Assembly: GCA_029100405.1 (NCBI GenBank)
Contig: JAQXPG010000125.1
Location: forward strand, 1 to 56,576
Source: Lachnospiraceae bacterium
GTDB lineage: Bacteria > Bacillota > Clostridia > Lachnospirales > Lachnospiraceae
Reading direction: 5' to 3'
DNA: 56,576 nucleotides
Numbering within the stretch: position 1 is the stretch's first letter; each line of letters opens with the position of its first letter. Shown here one piece after another: positions 36,222-45,066 of this stretch. The translations under genes and the position numbers were made by a program. The notes under the pieces were generated by a model that worked only from the letters and a program-made list of their open reading frames with translations, did no database searches and was not told the origin of the DNA.

Positions 36222-37045
36222 TTTTCCTTCATAATTTCTGTGATCTTACTATTGTCACCCCAAACTGCCTTCGAATCGTAGGGTCTATCTGGAAATGTAC
36301 CGTAAGCCAGCTTTATTTTGTAATTGTTATCACTAATGAAGCGCTCCACCCTACTTGCCAATGACTCCGGTTTCCCTGAGCAGCACTCAATGACACCTGT
36401 TACATGATCCTGCATAACAGCCTGTGACAATTGATCACAAAGCACATCGTAATCAATGAAGTCATACTGATTTACACCCGTTGTAAACGGAAAAGTCTCC
36501 TGTCCTTTTTCGGCCGCATCCGTTATCTTCGAAAAAATCGAGCTTCCATACTTCGAATTGCCTACAATATAATACGCTCTCAGCCACTGATAGTCTATAT
36601 GATTTTCCTTAGCCAACAATGCCGTACAGTCTCTCAATGCATTCTTAGCAATACCATATAGACTTGCCGGATGACAGGGAGTATCTGCATGAATACAGCC
36701 TTCATAAAAGCCAACCTCATGCATACTTCCCATCACTGCAATACGCTTTACCCCGCTTTCTGACATTAAACGCAAAAAATTATAATGTCCTGCCAAATCA
36801 TTCATGTGATTCAGAGAGTTGTGCTTAAAACCATCTCTCCATGCCATATGAAGCACTACATCCGGCTTATCAAAGAAATCATAAGGATCTGAGATTTCAA
36901 ATAAATTTGCTGTAATTTTTTCAGCCTGATTACTTACATTATTCAGACTAAAATCGGTAGCAATTACATCACAGCCCTTCTTAAGCAGAGCTGAAACAAC
37001 TCCTTGACCGAGATATCCATTGGCACCTGTGACTAATACTTTCAT
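36218..37045 (-). CDS. NAD(P)-dependent sugar-nucleotide reductase/epimerase (SDR), copy 1
   Basis: A 275-residue extended SDR. MKVLVTGANGYLGQGVV has the G-x-x-G-x-x-G Rossmann motif, IAVMGSMHE the catalytic Ser region and YGIAKNA the Y-x-x-x-K pair; PYDFFDKPDVVLHMAWRDGF is distinctive. It overlaps the WbdD-like gene by 4 bp and begins block C. The paralogue at 42998-43831 shares the same blocks along its full length (WRDGF, GSMHE, YGIAKNA, FPDRPYDS). Likely a reductase making a deoxyhexose nucleotide; the exact product is not readable. Confidence 0.8.
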   Translation of the reverse strand: MKVLVTGANGYLGQGVVSALLKKGCDVIATDFSLNNVSNQAEKITANLFEISDPYDFFDKPDVVLHMAWRDGFKHNSLNHMNDLAGHYNFLRLMSESGVKRIAVMGSMHEVGFYEGCIHADTPCHPASLYGIAKNALRDCTALLAKENHIDYQWLRAYYIVGNSKYGSSIFSKITDAAEKGQETFPFTTGVNQYDFIDYDVLCDQLSQAVMQDHVTGVIECCSGKPESLASRVERFISDNNYKIKLAYGTFPDRPYDSKAVWGDNSKITEIMKEK

Positions 37046-37127
37046 CTATACCTACTTTCTATGAAGAATACTTCAAGCATTATATATTTTCCACTGTTTC
37101 AATCCGAGCTTCAATCAGGCCTAGAAG

Positions 37128-37244
37128 TTACTTTATCTTTTTAAGATATTTCTGAAAGCTCAAGTTCTCCTGATCCTTATCTGAAAGATTTAATTCATCC
37201 GCAGTCATTCCCTGCCATTAATATTTTTTTACTGTAAGTGCCAT
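37128..37244 (-). pseudogene. Interrupted small ORF behind a perfect ribosome site
   Basis: AGAAAGGAGG lies six bases before ATG 37242-37244. The frame reads MALTVKKY, meets TAA at codon 9, then continues open as WQGMTADELNLSDKDQENLS and further to a second TAA at 37128. The perfect SD and protein-like continuation suggest a small gene broken by one stop codon, or a short leader peptide. No family recognised. It shares only the MAL start with the small protein at 3463-3645. Confidence 0.35.
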
Positions 37245-37438
37245 TTTATGCCTCCTTTCTCATGTTTGTTACTTGGCTATTCTTAAATTAATACATATGC
37301 TTTGACATACCCTTTAGCTACGCCATTAGCACTTTCTCCAAATTGTAATTGATGGTGTCTTAATCTTAATTTGTTTGTCTATGGGATTTTATCACGAATG
37401 GGAAGAATTGTCATCTAAGCTGGACACCACATTCTTCA

Positions 37439-37500
37439 GGGGAATGCGGACATTTTCTTGGACTGCCTAAATAGCAATTCCAAGAAATGTCCGCACCCCC
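37439..37500. repeat. Imperfect inverted repeat (IS-end or MITE-like)
   Basis: Arms TGCGGACATTTTCTTGGA (37445-37462) and TCCAAGAAATGTCCGCA (37479-37495) pair almost fully, with outer GGGG and CCCC, around a 16-bp centre. There is no T-tract, so it is not a typical terminator. It resembles two insertion-sequence ends brought together or a tiny non-autonomous element. Confidence 0.5.
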
Positions 37501-37525
37501 TAATCTATTTTTATCCAATATGGGC

Positions 37526-37630
37526 TTATAAAGAGTTGGATCTTTCACTTTGTTTATAAAAATGTTCAATAAGTGATGCAATAGGTTTAGGCCAGAATTT
37601 ACATAACATAATGAAATCTTCTTTCTCGCC
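37526..37630 (-). pseudogene. C-terminal fragment of a GT2 glycosyltransferase
   Basis: A minus frame reads GEKEDFIMLCKFWPKPIASL followed by IEHFYKQSERSNSL and a stop at 37526. It parallels the C-terminus of the GT2 at 42195-43001 (DEYAIFCRYWPKWFAKLLMR, FYGKAHRYY): acidic start, C-(R/K)-(Y/F)-W-P-K, then a basic amphipathic helix with FY. Nothing upstream of it survives. Confidence 0.5.
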
Positions 37631-37645
37631 CTACCTTTATTTAAA

Positions 37646-39775
37646 TTAATAGTATCTTAGACATAGTGACATAATAGCGAATACATTCGCAATAATCATA
37701 ATGGCCATAGAAAAGCTATAAAACAGTTCTTTTTTTACCAATCGTACAATCTTTCCTGCGTATCGTCCCAGTCCATCTGTTAAAAATACAAGTAAAGGTA
37801 GAAGTAGCGGGAAAAGATATCTAGGTTGAACACCTGCAACAAAGTTAGCACCTACTGGAACAAAAGAAATGTATAAGGCCATACAAGATCCAATAGCAGA
37901 TATAACATAAGCTACAACAATTGCAATTCTAGAAAGCAATAAAGGACTCTTTTTACCGTTATATCCATCATTCAGCAATATTGCAATAATAACAAATATC
38001 ATTATAAATCCTGGGAAGCGCGATGTCCCCATGTTCGCCATAAAGTTAGTACAGCCATATCCTCCCATATGGCCAAATGGATTCAGATAATCCTTTAGGA
38101 ACTTCAAGAATACTATCATTACGCTCAAAGGATGGCATAATACATATCTAAACTGTCCTGAAGGGTTGACTCCATCGTACCATCTACTATCTACGGCATT
38201 ACCAGACCACTTGTCGCCTGTAAATTTAATTATCAAAAGAGTAATTACTAACGACGCCCCAATAAAAAGAAGACTTTTCTTAAAATTATCTCTGTTCTTG
38301 TTCTTATCCTGTAAGAATGTAATGTACAAACATACAATTGGAAAATACACTGGTTTAACAACACAGGCTAATACCAATGGCACGTATATGTGAAATAGTG
38401 CCCCTACAGACAGATTTTCTTTTCCACTATAATACTCTTTGTAATATGAAGCAAAACTATACATAATCATCGAAATGATAAAACTGTCATAGGAAAAATT
38501 AGCCGTCAAAAACATTAAACCAGGTATCATCGAGATAACAAAAATCGGAAATGCCCTGTCCTCCATTTTCTTCATCGACAATAATGCAAATAGAGTAAAT
38601 GATGCCGTTCCAGCCAATCTGAGAAGCATGAACTTAATAGTCCAAGAGAATGGAAAAATCTTCAATAATAGATATACAAGAATATATTGGGAATAACCTA
38701 TGCTTAAATAGGATACACCTCCATCAGTTGGAATCTTATAGTTCAATCTGTCAATCTGATCAAACATTTTACTCTTACCTAGATTTGTGGACTTATCATA
38801 CCCAAGATGATAGGCAGCTGTTGGATAATAATAATTATCACTCGTTAAAATCCAGTCACTATAAGAAGCCTCTCCTGTGATACAATTTCCAGCGTTTAAA
38901 ATGTTTTTATAGTGAATTACATCATCATAGCTGATTCCAACACTAATTGGTTCTCCTATCGAGAATATAGCACTTATTAAAAAGATAACCGCCACCATCC
39001 CTTTTAAGGTTGGACATTTTTTCTTAAGTACAAGTGTGCTAAGTATAAGTAATATCATTATTACGATTGCACAACACAAAATAACCTTGACGCCAATAGT
39101 TGTTCCATAGCGTATATGCAATATATAATTCCCAACAAATCCAAGCACAAGTGATATTAGAACAGTAAAAATAAATAAAAATATTCTCTTAGATGATAAT
39201 CCAGACAATACCTTATTAATTCTATTTAAAAATATTTTTCTCTCTTTTAACATGAAATAAAACAGAGTCGCACACAAAATACTAAAAATAGACTCGATTA
39301 CAAATAAGACAATTATTTTTTTTGTATTCGTCATCTGATCAATTCTTGCCGAGCTAACTTGAATCACAGGAACAGATTTTGGAAACGATATGAAATATTG
39401 TCCTCGCTCTAAAGCATTACTGTCTATTTCTTCGACCATTTGCCCTTTGCGTAAGCTTAATTTATCAACAAGAGATAATTTATCACCTTGACTTAGTTTA
39501 TATATTTCCAGATATTCTCCTCTCTCTTTCACCTCAGAGAACATCCACAAATACGCATCCGTTTTACCATCTACGAACAAACTATAGTTATTTCTGTTGG
39601 TATCAAAAGCAATTCTCTGAATATCTTTTTCTGAAACAGTTACATCTAATGTAGTATCTTGCACAGTTTTTACATAAGAAAAAGTAGACAAAATATGAAA
39701 AACAAAAACCATTTCAAGGATCAAAAATACAAGTAAACTAACTAGAATTGTTTTGTTTCGTAAAAAATTTTTCAC
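37646..39775 (-). CDS. DUF2142-like polytopic membrane protein, predicted GT-C enzyme
   Basis: About 709 residues with around 12 transmembrane helices and a large extracellular loop. I place the start at GTG 39773-39775, eight bases after AAGGAG. DUF2142-like blocks are SYDDVIHYKNILNAG, LTANFSYDSFIISMIMYSFA and CVVKPVYFPIVCLY. The family is thought to use GT-C folds with polyprenyl-phosphate sugars on the outer face. It lies just after the GacI/GacJ-like pair, with only rmlA debris between, so it is the likely acceptor-side transferase of that pair. Confidence 0.8.
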   Translation of the reverse strand: MKNFLRNKTILVSLLVFLILEMVFVFHILSTFSYVKTVQDTTLDVTVSEKDIQRIAFDTNRNNYSLFVDGKTDAYLWMFSEVKERGEYLEIYKLSQGDKLSLVDKLSLRKGQMVEEIDSNALERGQYFISFPKSVPVIQVSSARIDQMTNTKKIIVLFVIESIFSILCATLFYFMLKERKIFLNRINKVLSGLSSKRIFLFIFTVLISLVLGFVGNYILHIRYGTTIGVKVILCCAIVIMILLILSTLVLKKKCPTLKGMVAVIFLISAIFSIGEPISVGISYDDVIHYKNILNAGNCITGEASYSDWILTSDNYYYPTAAYHLGYDKSTNLGKSKMFDQIDRLNYKIPTDGGVSYLSIGYSQYILVYLLLKIFPFSWTIKFMLLRLAGTASFTLFALLSMKKMEDRAFPIFVISMIPGLMFLTANFSYDSFIISMIMYSFASYYKEYYSGKENLSVGALFHIYVPLVLACVVKPVYFPIVCLYITFLQDKNKNRDNFKKSLLFIGASLVITLLIIKFTGDKWSGNAVDSRWYDGVNPSGQFRYVLCHPLSVMIVFLKFLKDYLNPFGHMGGYGCTNFMANMGTSRFPGFIMIFVIIAILLNDGYNGKKSPLLLSRIAIVVAYVISAIGSCMALYISFVPVGANFVAGVQPRYLFPLLLPLLVFLTDGLGRYAGKIVRLVKKELFYSFSMAIMIIANVFAIMSLCLRYY

Positions 39776-39827
39776 AGGCAATGCTCCTTTATATTATAAT
39801 CCCTCAGCCATGTCCACCAGATACTTA

Positions 39828-40039
39828 CCATGAACCATCCTCTAAGAGTTCCTTGAATACAGGGAGATCTCTTGGAGTAGAAATAATCAGCACTTCTCTG
39901 ATGCCCGCCAGCATAAGTGTAGACAATGGATAAAATAGATCATTGGCTTGTCATATACCGGCATAATCTGCTTAGAAATCGCCTTAGTTAACGGATATCA
40001 TCTTGTTCCTGAACCACCTGCTAAAATTATACCTTTCAT
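39828..40039 (-). pseudogene. Remnant of glucose-1-phosphate thymidylyltransferase (rmlA)
   Basis: The frame starts MKGIILAGGSGTR, reaches a TGA stop where RmlA has Leu, then continues [20 protein letters not shown]. After a frameshift it reads [34 protein letters not shown] and ends. This is the first quarter of RmlA with a stop, a frameshift and loss of the rest. Its ATG overlaps the DUF2304 stop (ATGA), so it was a coupled operon member. It shows dTDP-sugar synthesis was once local. Confidence 0.8.
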
Positions 40040-40401
40040 TTGTTTTCTCCTTCTTTTTTTCTTACCTCATCAATCTCTGCATTCAAAATTCCAACTTCTT
40101 GTATTAAGCGCTTAATCTGATTGCTCTGATTAGATACTATTACTGTCTGACCAAACAAGATAACAAGAATAAGCCCTAATGCCAAGAATATAAGCATATT
40201 TTGTGGCACTGTAATACCTAGTAAATTACTTACCCAAATTTGTAGCTGCGGTATCAAATCAAACAATAGATATATGATACCCACAGTAAACCAAGTTAAT
40301 GCATATTTTAGTTCTACTTGCTTCTTTCGAATCTTATTAATGATATAAATCATAGCAAGCACAATCACTGCAGCTACAATTAATTGAAGCCTAAAATTCA
40401 T
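40036..40401 (-). CDS. DUF2304 (GacJ-like) small membrane protein
   Basis: About 121 residues with three hydrophobic helices (FRLQLIVAAVIVLAMIYIIN, then ALTWFTVGIIYLLFDLIP and MLIFLALGLILVILFGQT) and a C-terminal coiled-coil-like tail. The start is ATG 40399-40401 after GGAG, not the frame opening at 40431. The DUF2304 family includes GacJ of Streptococcus pyogenes, which stimulates the undecaprenyl-phosphate GlcNAc synthase GacI; the partner here is the GT2 gene just upstream. Confidence 0.8.
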   Translation of the reverse strand: MNFRLQLIVAAVIVLAMIYIINKIRKKQVELKYALTWFTVGIIYLLFDLIPQLQIWVSNLLGITVPQNMLIFLALGLILVILFGQTVIVSNQSNQIKRLIQEVGILNAEIDEVRKKEGENK

Positions 40402-40430
40402 AGTTTCATCTCCATAAATGCAAACCAACA

Positions 40431-41132
40431 TTATCTATCCGGTGCAATAGCCGCAATAACACACGCAATCGTAACCTTAATCATATAATACACGGACTTC
40501 TTCATCGAAATTGAAGATTCTCCTGTAGTACGCGCAAGCATTTGTACTGGAATATCCTTAATTCGATATCCATGCTTTAGTATGGTCACAGCGGTCTCGG
40601 GTTCCGGATAATCTTTTGGGTAATGCTTTGCAAATAGATGAATTATTTTTTTATTTGCCAACCGCATCCCTGAAGTAGGATCTGTTACTGTACTTCCTGT
40701 CAGCATATGGATAAGTCTTGTATAGAATCGAATACCCATTCGGCGAAGTGCACTAGACTGAAAGCCCTCTTTTTCTAAGAAACGAGAACCAATAATCATA
40801 TCTGCCTGATCCTCTTCGAGATGTCTTAGCATATTCTCTAAAAAGGCTGCATCATGCTGTCCATCGCCATCCATTTGTACTGCACAATCATACCCATACT
40901 TATCTGCATAGATATAGCCCGTCTGCACCGCACCACCAATTCCTAAATTAATCGGAAGATCCACATGATTAATGTGATTCTCATCAAGTAACTGAGGGGT
41001 GCTATCTGTGGAACAATCATTGATCACAATATAATCAAAAGATGGTGCATTCTGTTTAATGTTCTCTACTGTATTAACAATAGCACCTTCTTCATTGAAG
41101 GCTGGAATTATTACAAGTCCTCTCATTAACAA
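40431..41132 (-). CDS. DPM1-like GT2, undecaprenyl-phosphate sugar synthase (GacI-like)
   Basis: A 233-residue GT-A enzyme: RGLVIIPAFNEEGAIVNTVE, VINDCSTDSTPQL, INLGIGGAVQTGYIYA and MDGDGQHD (D-x-D) are the DPM1/GacI blocks. SGMRLANKKI follows, and a short hydrophobic C-terminus (VTIACVIAAIA). It would make a polyprenyl-phosphate monosaccharide. With the DUF2304 protein and DUF2142 enzyme it forms a three-part side-chain addition set; the flippase could be GtrA at 20730-21254. Confidence 0.87.
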   Translation of the reverse strand: MLMRGLVIIPAFNEEGAIVNTVENIKQNAPSFDYIVINDCSTDSTPQLLDENHINHVDLPINLGIGGAVQTGYIYADKYGYDCAVQMDGDGQHDAAFLENMLRHLEEDQADMIIGSRFLEKEGFQSSALRRMGIRFYTRLIHMLTGSTVTDPTSGMRLANKKIIHLFAKHYPKDYPEPETAVTILKHGYRIKDIPVQMLARTTGESSISMKKSVYYMIKVTIACVIAAIAPDR

Positions 41133-41140
41133 ATCTCCTA

Positions 41141-42184
41141 TTATGCTTTATTAGGTAAATACCGCACTATCTTTTCCGTCAATTTATAAAGTACTAATCC
41201 CAATAAAATATCTATCGGAATTGTAATCAACCAGTTTTCTACTGGGGATAGATTATGATTAATCATTTGAACCACCTGTTGTATTGGCCACCCTACCAAA
41301 TACATCTCATAGGATGTATTAAGCACCATCCAATTGATAGGAACTTGATTAAAGCCCAATGTTATGGAGAGAATTCCATACGGCAACAGAAGCACAAACA
41401 GCAGCGAAAAAACAAATGTCTGTGCGAAGGAAAATAGAACAATCAATGCAACAATTCCAAAGATAGGATTAAGTGTAATCTTTTCACGATAATCATAATA
41501 CATGACACCTTCGTAAAAAATTAACATCGGGCGAGCTATACTAATCAGCATTTGGTTATGTAAATAAAAAACAGTGAATAAATATATAACTATCAATAAA
41601 CATACTACTAACAGATTGAGTCTTTTTCGATTAATCCTACCATTTAATTTACATAATCCTTCGCTCACTACCGCTAATATCATTAACCCAATATATGCCG
41701 CAAATTCCACAGGCATCGTCCATAATGGCCCGTTGACTGTCTGATATGCATTCATATTAAACACGCCTGGTAGATTATGAACTGGTAGTAATACCATGTT
41801 CAGCAAATATTTATAAGTGTCTTCACTTCCAAAGTACTCCTTTAGACTAACGCATGTAATGATAGGTCCTAGGACAAAAACACAAACTAGTACGGTAATC
41901 CAGAGTTGTGGAAAGATTCGCATGCATCTTTTCTTAAAGAATGTAAGTAATGAGGCATCTTTCTCTAAGGACTTAGTTACATATAAACCACTCAGAAAGA
42001 AAAATACAGCTACAGCTACACCACCCACATTGCATTGTCCCTTATCTATAACATTTAATGGGTCCTCTGCATTTCTACTAACAGCAAATGAATGACAAAA
42101 TATCACACTGATTGCAGCGATAAATCTTAACAGATTAATATTTGAACTACGAATTTTAATTTGTTCTGATAAACTCTTATTCAT
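41141..42184 (-). CDS. Acyltransferase family 3 membrane protein
   Basis: About 347 residues. The start is set at ATG 42182-42184 behind AGGAATGG; a longer frame begins at 42220 within the upstream gene. The first helix NINLLRFIAAISVIFCHSFA has the essential His, followed by VAVFFFLSGLYVTKSLEKD and FFKKRCMRIFPQLW, typical of OafA-like O-acetyltransferases. Third such enzyme of the window; no repeat tract at its 5' end. Confidence 0.88.
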   Translation of the reverse strand: MNKSLSEQIKIRSSNINLLRFIAAISVIFCHSFAVSRNAEDPLNVIDKGQCNVGGVAVAVFFFLSGLYVTKSLEKDASLLTFFKKRCMRIFPQLWITVLVCVFVLGPIITCVSLKEYFGSEDTYKYLLNMVLLPVHNLPGVFNMNAYQTVNGPLWTMPVEFAAYIGLMILAVVSEGLCKLNGRINRKRLNLLVVCLLIVIYLFTVFYLHNQMLISIARPMLIFYEGVMYYDYREKITLNPIFGIVALIVLFSFAQTFVFSLLFVLLLPYGILSITLGFNQVPINWMVLNTSYEMYLVGWPIQQVVQMINHNLSPVENWLITIPIDILLGLVLYKLTEKIVRYLPNKA

Positions 42185-42194
42185 ACCATTCCTA

Positions 42195-43001
42195 TCAATA
42201 ATAACGATGAGCTTTACCATAAAACCGCATTAGCAATTTAGCAAACCACTTCGGCCAGTATCTACAAAAAATAGCATACTCATCCTGAGATCTCGCATCT
42301 GTCGTCTTCAGCAATTGCACGGTCTGGTTCTCATCATTCATTCTGTGATATAGAAGGATTTCGTCTATATACACAAAGCTTCCCGGCTGTTCTGCAATTC
42401 TCTGCCATAAATCCCAATCCATGGAAGCCTTGTACTCTTCCCTGAATACTTCTTCCGGAAGTTTGCTTGCAACATGTACGACAGATGGATGGGTAATTGG
42501 ATCGCCAAATCGTAGTGTTAATCTCTTACCAAATCGTGTTCCTGCTAGCCATTTCCACTTTAATGGAGTTAGCAAAATCTTCTTAACTTTAATCATGGAA
42601 GACTGCTTTTCGTCGACAATATCATTGTGCATCTCAATATAGTCCGTGCAGGACAAAATTGGATCCTTACTATGATTCAATCCCCATAGAGTCTTCTCTA
42701 CAAACTCTGGTAGGAGCACTTCATCCTGATGTGCAAGCATCACTAACGGAGTATCTGCTTGACGAATTGCAAAATTATAATCTTTAATCTGTCCACCATC
42801 TGGATTCACTCTAATCTCAACTCCATATTTATCTGCCACGCTTTTGATAAGATCATTTGGTGTTGATGTAGAAATCAAGATTTTAGCCTTTACTGTCTGA
42901 TTAACTAAAGCACTCACTGCCTCATCTAGATATGCACACTCTTTATATGCACATACAACAAAGGTCAAATCCTCTCCAGTGTAGTTATTCCACTGCTTCA
43001 T
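42195..43001 (-). CDS. GT2-family glycosyltransferase
   Basis: A 268-residue GT-A-like enzyme: DLTFVVCAYKECAYLDEAVS, ILISTSTPND, DGGQIKDYNFAIRQ and LAHQDEVLLPEF (acidic donor site in place of D-x-D). It continues with SMDWDLWQRIAE. It overlaps the SDR upstream by 4 bp. The first Asp block reads STSTP, a departure from VDDGS, so donor binding may be unusual. A tail fragment of a related protein is at 37526-37630. Confidence 0.8.
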   Translation of the reverse strand: MKQWNNYTGEDLTFVVCAYKECAYLDEAVSALVNQTVKAKILISTSTPNDLIKSVADKYGVEIRVNPDGGQIKDYNFAIRQADTPLVMLAHQDEVLLPEFVEKTLWGLNHSKDPILSCTDYIEMHNDIVDEKQSSMIKVKKILLTPLKWKWLAGTRFGKRLTLRFGDPITHPSVVHVASKLPEEVFREEYKASMDWDLWQRIAEQPGSFVYIDEILLYHRMNDENQTVQLLKTTDARSQDEYAIFCRYWPKWFAKLLMRFYGKAHRYY

Positions 43002-43831
43002 TTTGCATTCTCCATAATCTGGTTAATCAGTGTTGCATCACCCCACTCACCTGGTGAGTCATATGGTCTATCCGGAAAGGCACCATATTTCAAGCGAATC
43101 TTAAAGTTATGTTCCTTAATGTAGCTCTCAACCTTCTCTGCTAATGTCATTGGCTGTCCAGTGCATACATTAATCACTCCATTAACCTTATCCTGTACAC
43201 TTGCCAGCTCAATCTGTTTTGCTAACTCATCAACATGGATAAAATCATACTTGTTCTTACCAGATGTAAATGGGAATTCTTCTTTTCCGTCTTCTTCAGC
43301 TTGACACAGCTTTGCAAAGATAGAACTACCTCTCGTGTCATCTCCATAAATATAGTAAGCGCGAAGCCAATGTAAATTCACATCTTTATCTTTACAATAA
43401 AGCAATAATGCTTGTCTCATTGCATTTTTAGCAATGCCATACATAGTCATTGGGTTGCACGGTGTATCTGCTGTAATGGCACCTTCCCAATATCCAATCT
43501 CATGCATACTTCCCATAACGGTTAAGTACTTTAATCCTCCGTCGATCATATTCTCTAAGAAAGTCATATGCGCAGATAAATCATTCATATGAGCTTTGGA
43601 ATTATGGATAAATCCATCCCTCCAAGCCAAATGTACGAGTACCTCTGGCTCTCCCAACTGTTTATATATATCCTTATCGCCCGAGAAAATTGGGACATCT
43701 ACACGCGTAGCTCTTTCATCAATTCCCTTAAACTGAAAATCAGAAACATATACATCATGTCCAGCGTTGAGAAATGCCTTCACCACATGTTTGCCCATAT
43801 AGCCTGCGGCTCCAGTGATTAATACTTTCAC
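42998..43831 (-). CDS. NAD(P)-dependent sugar-nucleotide reductase/epimerase (SDR), copy 2
   Basis: A 277-residue SDR with MKVLITGAAGYMGKHVVKAF (Rossmann Gly motif), LTVMGSMHEIGYWEGAITAD, YGIAKNA (Y-x-x-x-K) and YDFIHVDELAKQIE. It is a full-length paralogue of 36218-37045, differing mostly outside these blocks. It overlaps flippase and GT2 neighbours by 4 bp on both sides, so expression is tightly coupled. I considered HldD (heptose epimerase), which block D lacks, but the sequence lacks the longer HldD pattern. Product uncertain. Confidence 0.8.
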   Translation of the reverse strand: MKVLITGAAGYMGKHVVKAFLNAGHDVYVSDFQFKGIDERATRVDVPIFSGDKDIYKQLGEPEVLVHLAWRDGFIHNSKAHMNDLSAHMTFLENMIDGGLKYLTVMGSMHEIGYWEGAITADTPCNPMTMYGIAKNAMRQALLLYCKDKDVNLHWLRAYYIYGDDTRGSSIFAKLCQAEEDGKEEFPFTSGKNKYDFIHVDELAKQIELASVQDKVNGVINVCTGQPMTLAEKVESYIKEHNFKIRLKYGAFPDRPYDSPGEWGDATLINQIMENAK

Positions 43832-45066
43832 CGTCTGCTCCTTCCATTTTTATCGTGGCGGATCAATACCTCGCTAATGATCACCATATAAGTTATATAT
43901 AGTGTGTACAAAATTATTTGAACAATACTTATACCATTACTACCATGATTTACAATAATCGGTCTAACCAATGGCAACATAATTGCAAAGTTGATAATCA
44001 TTCCGATTAATAACCACCATATTTTTCTCATTGCAACTATGATAGATGAAAAGATCCATATAATTGCCGTTAAAATCGTAACCCACACAATTGGCAGAAA
44101 TAGCTCATATGAAGTAAGAATTTTTTTACCAAACAATAGAGTTAATCCCCATCTGCCTAAAATGATTGCTCCTACTGTCACAATGATTGACAACAAAATA
44201 AAACCAGCATATACCTTATGAAGCATTTTCAAGAATCTATTATAATCCTGTTCCAAGTAGACTGAAGAAAAGCCTGGTAAGAGAGGATTAAACGCCACTG
44301 ATGCAAACACCTGAACTATCAATGTTGGTGAGGCTATCGTTGAGTACACTCCTAGGGGTGTTGGTCCTTCTACCTGCTGTAAAATATATTTGGGTATTAG
44401 ATTCTCTAAACTAAGCAAAAAAGAAAAGGCAACAATTGGAGCGCATTTTCTCAACAAACTAAACACTTGATTGTTCCAAATAATTGGAGATATGTGCTCT
44501 AATGATGTGGTTTTCCTCCAATCATAGATAAAAGCAACAACGAGGTTACATAGTGCCATGAAAAACAATGTAATCATCAAGTTGTCTGTAAGAATAAGCC
44601 CTAGGACAAAACTTACTATAGTTAATACGCCTCTAAGCAAATATGATTTTCCAATATAATCGTATCTTTGGAACTTCTGATTCTCACCATGAAGGACATC
44701 AACCATTGCTTCTGCTACACGTACTAGCATGAATGCATCAACACAGAGCATCTGGTAAACACTATTCCCTATTGCTGATGAGATCACGCAACATGCAAGC
44801 GCAACGATACATGTTGTGATTCGGCTTCCAACGTAAACATCCTGAGAATATTCACCCTTTACATCGGAAACTTGATAGTTTCTCATACTAAATAAGGAGA
44901 TTGCCGAGAAGCTGCTACTCGTTGTCATAGCAATTGAGAGATATCCAGCAGCTTCATATGACGAAATATGTACAACAAGAACGGTAATTAACCATTGGCA
45001 AGCACTATACAGCACGCTTCCAAATGTGTTCCATGCGATATTCTTTTTCATTTGTTGTTCAGACAT
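43828..45066 (-). CDS. Polysaccharide flippase (MOP/Wzx-like), second
   Basis: About 412 residues, 12 helices. The start is placed at ATG 45064-45066 behind GAGGA (the frame opens at 45078, overlapping the upstream gene). The start MKKNIAWNTFGSVLYSACQW and VVHISSYEAAGYLSIAMTTS follow the MOP flippase pattern. It is shorter than the operon A flippase. It probably exports the lipid-linked heptose-containing unit of block D. Confidence 0.83.
   Translation of the reverse strand: MSEQQMKKNIAWNTFGSVLYSACQWLITVLVVHISSYEAAGYLSIAMTTSSSFSAISLFSMRNYQVSDVKGEYSQDVYVGSRITTCIVALACCVISSAIGNSVYQMLCVDAFMLVRVAEAMVDVLHGENQKFQRYDYIGKSYLLRGVLTIVSFVLGLILTDNLMITLFFMALCNLVVAFIYDWRKTTSLEHISPIIWNNQVFSLLRKCAPIVAFSFLLSLENLIPKYILQQVEGPTPLGVYSTIASPTLIVQVFASVAFNPLLPGFSSVYLEQDYNRFLKMLHKVYAGFILLSIIVTVGAIILGRWGLTLLFGKKILTSYELFLPIVWVTILTAIIWIFSSIIVAMRKIWWLLIGMIINFAIMLPLVRPIIVNHGSNGISIVQIILYTLYITYMVIISEVLIRHDKNGRSRR

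Larger units (their letters stand above)
37046..37645. other. 600-bp junction between blocks C and D holding gene debris
   Basis: This gap holds a possible -10 box TATAAT (minus, 37079-37084, no good -35), the interrupted small ORF (37128-37244), an inverted repeat (37439-37500) and a glycosyltransferase tail (37526-37630). No intact gene is seen. It looks like a recombination seam where two polysaccharide clusters were joined. Confidence 0.55.

Noticed and set aside
37439-37500. Inverted repeat as transcription terminator of block D
   Set aside because: Long stem but no T-tract on either strand and a 16-bp centre; reads better as insertion-element ends.
42998-43831. SDR as the missing HldD heptose epimerase
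   Set aside because: It has Rossmann and YxxxK motifs but is shorter than HldD and closely matches the SDR of block C, which has no heptose genes next to it.
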